Assembly: GCA_028700615.1 (NCBI GenBank)
Contig: JAQVSH010000046.1
Coordinates: forward strand, 1 to 10,698
Direction of reading: 5' to 3'
DNA: 10,698 nt
Origin: Bacteroidales bacterium
Lineage (GTDB): Bacteria; Bacteroidota; Bacteroidia; Bacteroidales; UBA4181
Part shown: one piece after another, positions 6,817 to 10,698 of the stretch
How positions within the stretch are numbered: position 1 is the first letter of the stretch
Layout of the letters: every line of letters starts with the position of its first letter
Program-made: the position numbers and the translations under genes
The notes under the pieces: generated by a model
Databases searched by the model: none
What the model was told of the DNA's origin: nothing
What the model saw: only the letters and a program-made list of their open reading frames with translations

Positions 6817-7683
6817 TTATTCAGTAATAATTTGTCCTTGTGTGTATTCTCCCAGAATTTTAAATTCTCCGGTAAAGGGTTGAACGGATTCAATGGCTTG
6901 ACGGTATCGAAGATAATTATTGTATTCAAGGTCAACGTGAAAAAGGTATTCCCATTCTTTTCCTATGATAGGAAGGGATTGAATTTTAGAGAGGTTGATG
7001 TCAAAGAAGGAAAATATGGATAGTATTTTTGCGAGGCTTCCGATTTCGTGGGCGAGGGAGAAACAAACAGAGGATTTGGTGGATTCCGGATTTTCATAAG
7101 CCGAAGTTTTACTGTCACGAAGAATGAGGAAGCGGGTATAATTTTTTTTGTTGCTTTCTATGCTGCGTCCCAGAATTTCCAGCTGGTAATTTTCTGCGGC
7201 CTGCAGGCTGCAAATGGCGCCGACTCCACTGAGTTTTTCGTTATGAATTTTTCGGGCGGAAGAGGCTGTGTCGGTGCTGTCAATGAGTTGTATCTGCGGG
7301 TAATTGTCAAAAAACCGCTTGCATTGGAGTATGGCCATGGGGTGGGAGTATACGGTTTTAAGGTCTTCAATGGTTTGTCCGGGAAGGGCAGCCAGATTTT
7401 GGTAAATCCGAAGGTAAATTTCCCCAACAATAGGAAGTTCATAATCGTTCAGTAACTGGTAGTTAGGTATGATGCTGCCTGCAACGGAATTTTCAATGGC
7501 AGTAATGCCATAATCGGCTTTTCCGTCTGATAAGGCTCCGAATAGTTCTTTGAAATTGGTGGATGGCAGTATTTCAAGCGATTCTTGTCCGAAGTAATTC
7601 AGGGCGGCAATTTCGTGAAAGGTGCCGTAACCACCCAGTATAACAACCCTGGTATGATTTTTTTTGTTTTGAGGTTGGTTCAT
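6817..7683 (-). CDS. pheA: Prephenate dehydratase with C-terminal ACT domain
   Basis: The 288-residue enzyme converts prephenate to phenylpyruvate, committing flux to phenylalanine. Residues about 12-190 are the periplasmic-binding-protein-like catalytic domain: GGYGTFHEIAAL (17-28), ENSVAGSI (64-71) and the diagnostic threonine-arginine-phenylalanine motif in NYTRF (181-185). Residues about 203-280 are an ACT domain (SSVCFSLAHEIGSLAKIL, then INLSKIQSLPI). The classical ESRP phenylalanine-binding motif appears here as QSLP, a variant, so Phe feedback may be altered or follow the lineage norm. There is no chorismate mutase domain, unlike E. coli PheA; the mutase is in the next gene. This is the first structural gene of the operon. 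Its ATG follows an A-rich, Shine-Dalgarno-free leader and sits 29 bases after the T-run of the attenuator terminator. Confidence 0.94.
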   Translation of the reverse strand: MNQPQNKKNHTRVVILGGYGTFHEIAALNYFGQESLEILPSTNFKELFGALSDGKADYGITAIENSVAGSIIPNYQLLNDYELPIVGEIYLRIYQNLAALPGQTIEDLKTVYSHPMAILQCKRFFDNYPQIQLIDSTDTASSARKIHNEKLSGVGAICSLQAAENYQLEILGRSIESNKKNYTRFLILRDSKTSAYENPESTKSSVCFSLAHEIGSLAKILSIFSFFDINLSKIQSLPIIGKEWEYLFHVDLEYNNYLRYRQAIESVQPFTGEFKILGEYTQGQIITE

Positions 7684-7712
7684 TTTTTATGCTTTTGTTT
7701 AATTTTTTTAAT

Positions 7713-7743
7713 AAAAAAAGCCCCGAATCACTTCGGGGCTTTT
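7713..7743 (-). terminator. Rho-independent attenuator terminator before pheA
   Basis: On the minus strand, arm AAAAGCCCCGAA (7743-7732), a GTGA loop and arm TTCGGGGCTTTT (7727-7716) form a perfect 12-bp stem whose last bases merge into a run of seven T (7719-7713). The GC-rich core is seven pairs (GCCCCGA side). It lies between the leader peptide and pheA and is not at the end of any long gene, so it would stop transcription before the operon. The hairpin is also symmetrical enough to read on the plus strand, but no plus-strand gene ends here. Confidence 0.9.
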
Positions 7744-7777
7744 AGTCTTATTATTATCCATGACCATTACTCCCGAA
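7732..7777 (-). promoter_or_regulatory. Antiterminator pairing that competes with the pheA attenuator
   Basis: The minus-strand segment TTCGGG (7777-7772), inside the last codons of the leader frame, is exactly complementary to CCCGAA (7737-7732), the inner 5' arm of the terminator. A wobble T7778-G7731 extends it to seven pairs. The two structures cannot coexist. TTCGGG ends two bases before the leader stop codon, so a terminating ribosome would cover it. A ribosome paused on the aromatic run (7811-7791) would leave it uncovered or only just so. Confidence 0.65.
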
Positions 7778-7871
7778 AGTTTTTCCGAGCAAAAAAGTAA
7801 TAAAAGTAAAAACCACACAGAGAAAAATCTGTGAAGTCGAAAGCGGTTCTATCGGGTATTGTGGCAGACAT
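7767..7871 (-). CDS. Phe/Tyr-rich leader peptide of the pheA operon (34 aa)
   Basis: An ATG at 7871 opens a 34-codon frame ending in TAA at 7767-7769. The peptide starts MSATIPDRTAFDF and ends CGFYFYYFFARKNFRE. It has eight Phe and three Tyr codons out of 34, with seven in a row at residues 21-27 (7811-7791), and no Trp codon. It lies about 28 bases after the predicted transcription start and ends 24 bases before the terminator stem. Nothing suggests a functional product; its job is probably to make the ribosome pause when charged tRNA-Phe or tRNA-Tyr is scarce. No Shine-Dalgarno site is seen, as is normal for Bacteroidota. The amino acid specificity matches the operon, which makes both phenylalanine and tyrosine. 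A chance frame with this composition exactly upstream of a terminator and pheA is unlikely. Confidence 0.88.
   Translation of the reverse strand: MSATIPDRTAFDFTDFSLCGFYFYYFFARKNFRE
7811..7848 (-). promoter_or_regulatory. Possible pause hairpin inside the leader frame
   Basis: The minus strand has CACAGA (7833-7828) and TCTGTG (7821-7816) around a six-base loop, flanked by AACC (7848-7845) and GGTT (7814-7811), which can add an outer stem. It finishes right at the first codon of the aromatic run. In known attenuators a hairpin here pauses RNA polymerase until the ribosome catches up. The pairing is visible; the pausing role is inferred. Confidence 0.5.
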
Positions 7872-7902
7872 TGGAATATTGGTCTTAATCTTAATCACCG
7901 TG

Positions 7903-7910
7903 CAAATATA
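7903..7910 (-). promoter_or_regulatory. -7 promoter element of the pheA operon
   Basis: TATATTTG on the minus strand exactly matches the Bacteroidota -7 consensus TAnnTTTG. It lies 31 bases before the leader peptide ATG, placing the transcript start near 7896-7899. A TTG at 7929-7927 could be part of the -33 box, but the 16-base spacing is shorter than the usual 19-21. The position ahead of the attenuator supports it as the operon's own promoter, separate from the HD-domain gene upstream. Confidence 0.65.
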
Positions 7911-7912
7911 AT

Positions 7913-7936
7913 AAAAAAATGTTATGCAACACTTTT
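7913..7936 (-). terminator. Weak AT-rich terminator candidate after the HD-domain gene
   Basis: The minus strand gives AAAAGTGTT (7936-7928), loop GCAT and AACATTTTT (7923-7915), a nine-pair stem with one G-T wobble, followed by two more T. It starts 10 bases after the HD-gene stop. The stem is mostly A-T, so it is far weaker than the attenuator hairpin and overlaps the -33 region of the pheA promoter. Some readthrough into the attenuator leader is likely. Confidence 0.35.
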
Positions 7937-7946
7937 GCTGTTTTTT

Positions 7947-10031
7947 TTATTGAGGATATGCAATTCGTACATGATAAATATTCATTATTTTTTTCTTGAT
8001 GATTTCTGCCGCCTGAGTGACCGATCTGAAGGTAATGTCTGCATCCATATAGCTTTCATTTTTCATCTGGTAGTCTATGATTTTGTCTACCATCTCATGA
8101 ATGGTGTCAGAATTTTTTTCTGGAAGACTGTGTGAAGCGGCTTCACAGGCGTCGCACATCATCAGAACGACCATTTCTTTGGAGAAGGGATTGGGCCCTT
8201 TATAAGAAAACTTCCGGATGTCTACTTCTATTCCGGGGTTTTGATGGGTGTAGGTTTTGTAAAAAAATTGAACGACGGAAGTTCCGTGATGGGTCTGGAT
8301 AAAATCAATGATTTGTGTGGGTAGTCTGTGTTTTTGAGCGATTTCAATACCGTCTGTGACATGTTTCAGGATAATGGCTGTGCTTTCTTCGATGGAAAGA
8401 TGTTCATGGGGGTTCTCCCCGGAAACATTTTCAATGAAATATTGCGGTTGTTTGATTTTTCCGATATCATGATACATGGCTCCGGCTCTTATCAGTAAAG
8501 GGTTTCCTCCGATATGGCGAATGACTTCTTCGGCAATGTTGGAGATTTGAAGGGAGTGTTGAAAGGTTCCGGGTGCATTTTCAGAAAGTTGACGGAGTAA
8601 TGGCTGGTTGGTGTCGATCAGCTCCATCAAACGGACATCGGAGAGAAATCCGAAGATTTTCTCAATAATAAAAATCAGGGTGTAGGTCAGCAGGGAAAAT
8701 CCCGCACTAAGAGCAAACCAGACCAAATAGTCGAAATTGAATTTTTCAATGTCCCCGTCCTGAAGCAGGAACATGGCCAGAAAAGTGACCGAGTAGGCAA
8801 TAAAAATCAGGATTACGTTGCGGAATAGTATATTCCGGCGGTATAGGCCGTTGGCATTGTATATGGCGGTGGCTCCCGCTACATAATTAAGTATGATAAA
8901 TTCAAAAGCGGCCGGAGCAAAGAATCCTACCAGTATAATCGTGGCTGCGTAAGAAGTTGCAGTGACTTTGGATGAGTAAAATGTTTGAAGAATAATGGCC
9001 AGAAGGGTGAATGGAACAATGTACAAATGGATTTTTTCGGAATGGGAGACCAGCGCAGCGAATACCACTGTGACGGTTACCATCATAATAATAAATCCAT
9101 GTTTTTTAAAATTATAAAAAATGAAAGGTTCATAAAACCGGAAGAAAAGGAATAGAATACTCAGGATCAATAGGATTACAGAGGCCTGTCCTATGATAAT
9201 CTGACTGGTTCCTTCGGAAAAACCGGTGCGGTTTTCAAATTCTTCCCTGAAAGAATTGAGAATGATAAATTTTTCACGATTCACGGTTTCTCCCCTGCTG
9301 ACAATAAGTTTTCCGGCCGGCCAGATTCCTTTGGTGAGGGAGATGTTGTTGACGGACTCGGTGCGGATATTCAGGGTGGCTTCCTGATCATAGAGAATGT
9401 TGGGGGCCAGCAGGTCGGCAATATTGGTTGCATTCAGAAAGTCTACCCAAAGAGGTTTGTTTTTGAAGGCGTCCCGGATTTTGGTGAAGGCTGATTTTTG
9501 AGAATAGAAATCGGATAGTTCTGCGTATTCTCCGATATTGTTCCGGATTACTCTTAAATGGATCGAGGAGGAGTCCGATTTCATGAGCTTTTCTTCGATT
9601 TCTTCATTCAGTTGAATGATTCCGGTTTCATAAATGTCTCTGAAAGGCTTCATGCCCTGTTCCAGCGCCTGGGAAAGTAAAACATTTTTTTCTTTTCCAG
9701 TGGATTGAAGATGTTCGAGGTATTCGGAAAACAGCCGGGCCAGCTCTTTGGATCCGCGGTCGTAAGCTTCTTCGTCCCACCTGAAATAGTAGGGTGAAAA
9801 ACGGATCAGGCTGTCTTTTTCTTTCTGAATTTCAGATTCGGCTTTTAGCAGGGGAATATCATAGGGCGCATAGAGTTCACTTTGCAACCAGGGCCTTCCC
9901 ACGGAAAATTCGTAAGAAAATTTTCCTTTTCTCGGAAAAACAAAAATAATGATGCCAAAAGCAACAAGATAAAGGAGAATAATGAAAGGAGTTCTCCTTC
10001 TTTTTTGAATCGAGCTTGTGTCTTTGTCCAT
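7947..10031 (-). CDS. PgpH-like seven-transmembrane HD phosphohydrolase (probable c-di-AMP phosphodiesterase)
   Basis: This 694-residue membrane protein has the 7TMR-HDED architecture. A first membrane segment lies at about 15-32. A large extracytoplasmic domain follows (about 36-275; helical, charged, with an LIVSRGETV segment near 242-250). Then come about six membrane segments between 277 and 457, and a cytoplasmic HD domain (about 485-640). HD metal and catalytic residues are visible: H492 (TFQHSLQ), H521 and D522 (MYHDIGKIKQP), H542/H544 (NPHEHLS), H581/H582 (QTHHGT) and D627 (MMCDACEAA). The family includes Listeria PgpH, which hydrolyses c-di-AMP; I infer the same substrate but cannot prove it. 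The start at 10031 gives a positively charged N-terminus (QKRRRT) before the first membrane helix. The gene follows the ROK kinase gene after 15 bases, suggesting co-transcription. Confidence 0.88.
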   Translation of the reverse strand: MDKDTSSIQKRRRTPFIILLYLVAFGIIIFVFPRKGKFSYEFSVGRPWLQSELYAPYDIPLLKAESEIQKEKDSLIRFSPYYFRWDEEAYDRGSKELARLFSEYLEHLQSTGKEKNVLLSQALEQGMKPFRDIYETGIIQLNEEIEEKLMKSDSSSIHLRVIRNNIGEYAELSDFYSQKSAFTKIRDAFKNKPLWVDFLNATNIADLLAPNILYDQEATLNIRTESVNNISLTKGIWPAGKLIVSRGETVNREKFIILNSFREEFENRTGFSEGTSQIIIGQASVILLILSILFLFFRFYEPFIFYNFKKHGFIIMMVTVTVVFAALVSHSEKIHLYIVPFTLLAIILQTFYSSKVTATSYAATIILVGFFAPAAFEFIILNYVAGATAIYNANGLYRRNILFRNVILIFIAYSVTFLAMFLLQDGDIEKFNFDYLVWFALSAGFSLLTYTLIFIIEKIFGFLSDVRLMELIDTNQPLLRQLSENAPGTFQHSLQISNIAEEVIRHIGGNPLLIRAGAMYHDIGKIKQPQYFIENVSGENPHEHLSIEESTAIILKHVTDGIEIAQKHRLPTQIIDFIQTHHGTSVVQFFYKTYTHQNPGIEVDIRKFSYKGPNPFSKEMVVLMMCDACEAASHSLPEKNSDTIHEMVDKIIDYQMKNESYMDADITFRSVTQAAEIIKKKIMNIYHVRIAYPQ

Positions 10032-10046
10032 TGTCAGGGTTAAGAC

Positions 10047-10698
10047 TTATTCCAGTTTGGAGGCTGCATATGCGGCTCCGATGATGCCTGCTTCGTTGAG
10101 TAGTTTTGCGGGAACCACCTTACATTGGGTAGTAAAAGGCATTTTTCCCGGATCCAATTTTTTGGCAAGGCCTCCCCCTATAATAATCATATCCGGGTAG
10201 AACAGGGATTCCAGATGTTTTAAATAGAGATCGATCCGTTCCATCCATTCATCCCATTCCAATTTCAGAGCTTTTCTGGCGCCATCGGACATCCATTTTT
10301 CAGCTTCTCCGAATTCCGGGAGAAAAATATGGCCCAGTTCACAGTTGGGAACCAGTTTTTTTTGGGTAAACATGGCAACTCCAACCCCTGTTCCGATCGT
10401 AATCGTAATAATGAGTCCGCGGTTTTTCCGTCCGGCTCCGTATTTCATTTCAGCAATGGCGGCAGCATCTGCATCATTGAGGACTTTGGCAGGAGAGCCG
10501 GTCACTTTTTGAATCAGGCCTTCGACATTTGTATCAATCCATGTTTTGTCAATATTGGCGGCCGTTTTGGCAACTCCGTTCTGAACGACTCCCGGATACC
10601 CGCATCCTACAGCATCTTTCCATTTGAAGTGTTTGCAGATTTCTTTGATGACTTCAGCAACTGCTTCCGGAGTGGCGGGTTGAGGGGTGGGAATTCTG
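10047..10698 (-). CDS. ppgK: ROK-family sugar kinase, polyphosphate-glucokinase-like (5' end outside window)
   Basis: The frame stays open to the window's right edge, giving 216 visible residues; the GTG at 10505 is internal. The first residues, RIPTPQPATPEAV, are typical of polyphosphate glucokinases shortly after the missing DxGGS phosphate loop, so about 30 residues are lost if the protein is the usual 250. Further landmarks are GCGYPGVVQNGV, TAANIDKTW (glucose-binding region), VLNDADAAAIAE with the catalytic Asp, and TITIGTGVGVAMF followed by ELGHI. The cysteine-rich ROK zinc motif is absent, as in polyphosphate glucokinases. The reaction would be phosphorylation of glucose to glucose-6-phosphate from polyphosphate or ATP; the phosphate donor cannot be told from sequence. 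It is followed after 15 bases by the HD phosphohydrolase gene. Confidence 0.8.
   Translation of the reverse strand, partial: RIPTPQPATPEAVAEVIKEICKHFKWKDAVGCGYPGVVQNGVAKTAANIDKTWIDTNVEGLIQKVTGSPAKVLNDADAAAIAEMKYGAGRKNRGLIITITIGTGVGVAMFTQKKLVPNCELGHIFLPEFGEAEKWMSDGARKALKLEWDEWMERIDLYLKHLESLFYPDMIIIGGGLAKKLDPGKMPFTTQCKVVPAKLLNEAGIIGAAYAASKLE

Larger units (their letters stand above)
7713..7899 (-). promoter_or_regulatory. Aromatic amino acid transcription attenuator (pheA operon leader RNA)
   Basis: This is the whole predicted leader transcript from near the expected start site (about 7899, a few bases past the -7 box) to the terminator T-run. It contains four mutually related arms: CCCGA (7856-7852), TTCGGG (7777-7772), CCCGAA (7737-7732) and TTCGGGG (7727-7721). 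They correspond to arms 1 to 4 of a classical attenuator: 2:3 is the antiterminator and 3:4 the terminator. The 34-codon aromatic leader frame spans arms 1 and 2. Ribosome-mediated attenuation is well known for trp, phe and his operons in Proteobacteria, and trp leader attenuators have been predicted in Bacteroidota. Assigning this mechanism here is inference from layout. Confidence 0.85.

Noticed and set aside
6807..6935. N-terminal extension of the DAHP synthase/chorismate mutase to a start at 6935
   Set aside because: It would overlap pheA by 119 bases and adds 43 residues with no family similarity; the ATG at 6806 gives the normal N-terminus.
7048..7455. Plus-strand frame opposite pheA
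   Set aside because: It is antisense to the conserved catalytic domain of prephenate dehydratase and has no recognisable features.
7684..7946. Riboswitch or T-box in the pheA leader
   Set aside because: I see no T-box consensus or known aptamer core; the aromatic codon run plus competing stems explains the region better.
10047..10505. Complete short kinase gene starting at the GTG at 10505
   Set aside because: The same frame continues upstream to the window edge with typical family sequence, so the GTG is internal and the gene is truncated only by the window.
1..10698. CRISPR arrays, insertion sequences, tRNA or rRNA genes
   Set aside because: I found no spaced direct repeats, transposase motifs, terminal inverted repeats or structural RNA sequences in the window.

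Overview
The window looks like a chromosomal stretch from a member of the Bacteroidota, probably Bacteroidales. Four things point there: the DAHP synthase/chorismate mutase fusion, the compact chorismate synthase, A-rich leaders without Shine-Dalgarno sites, and a TAnnTTTG-type promoter element. These are my readings of the sequence and not database matches. All genes are on the minus strand except the partial one at the left edge.

Left edge (1-651, plus strand): the C-terminal part of a UvrD/RecD-like helicase. Its stop codon is one base away from the stop of the convergent trmD.

Centre (653-7871, minus strand, transcribed right to left): one tight aromatic amino acid operon. The order is an aromatic-rich leader peptide, pheA (prephenate dehydratase), a DAHP synthase/chorismate mutase fusion, aroB, aroD, aroC, tyrA (prephenate dehydrogenase), a secreted TolB-like beta-propeller protein and trmD. 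Gene gaps run from a 17-base overlap to 44 bases. The operon holds the entry step of the shikimate pathway, two of its middle steps, chorismate formation, chorismate mutase, and both branches to phenylalanine and tyrosine. aroE, aroK and aroA (EPSP synthase) are absent and must lie elsewhere. No tryptophan-branch gene is present.

The main discovery is the 263-base region between the HD-domain gene and pheA. It has the layout of a ribosome-mediated transcription attenuator. A TATATTTG promoter element is followed by an unannotated 34-codon reading frame (7767-7871) with 11 Phe/Tyr codons, including the uninterrupted run Phe-Tyr-Phe-Tyr-Tyr-Phe-Phe. After it comes a strong 12-bp hairpin with a T-run (7713-7743), just before pheA. 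A segment at the end of the leader frame (TTCGGG) can pair with the 5' arm of the terminator (CCCGAA). A ribosome stalled on the aromatic run would leave that segment free to form an antiterminator; a ribosome at the leader stop codon would cover it and let the terminator form. This predicts that the operon senses charged tRNA-Phe and tRNA-Tyr. The leader has no Trp codons, which fits the gene content.

Right side (7947-10698, minus strand): a PgpH-like seven-transmembrane HD phosphohydrolase (probable c-di-AMP phosphodiesterase) and, 15 bases upstream of it, a ROK-family polyphosphate-glucokinase-like protein truncated by the window edge. They look like a separate unit that ends before the attenuator, possibly at a weak AT-rich terminator.
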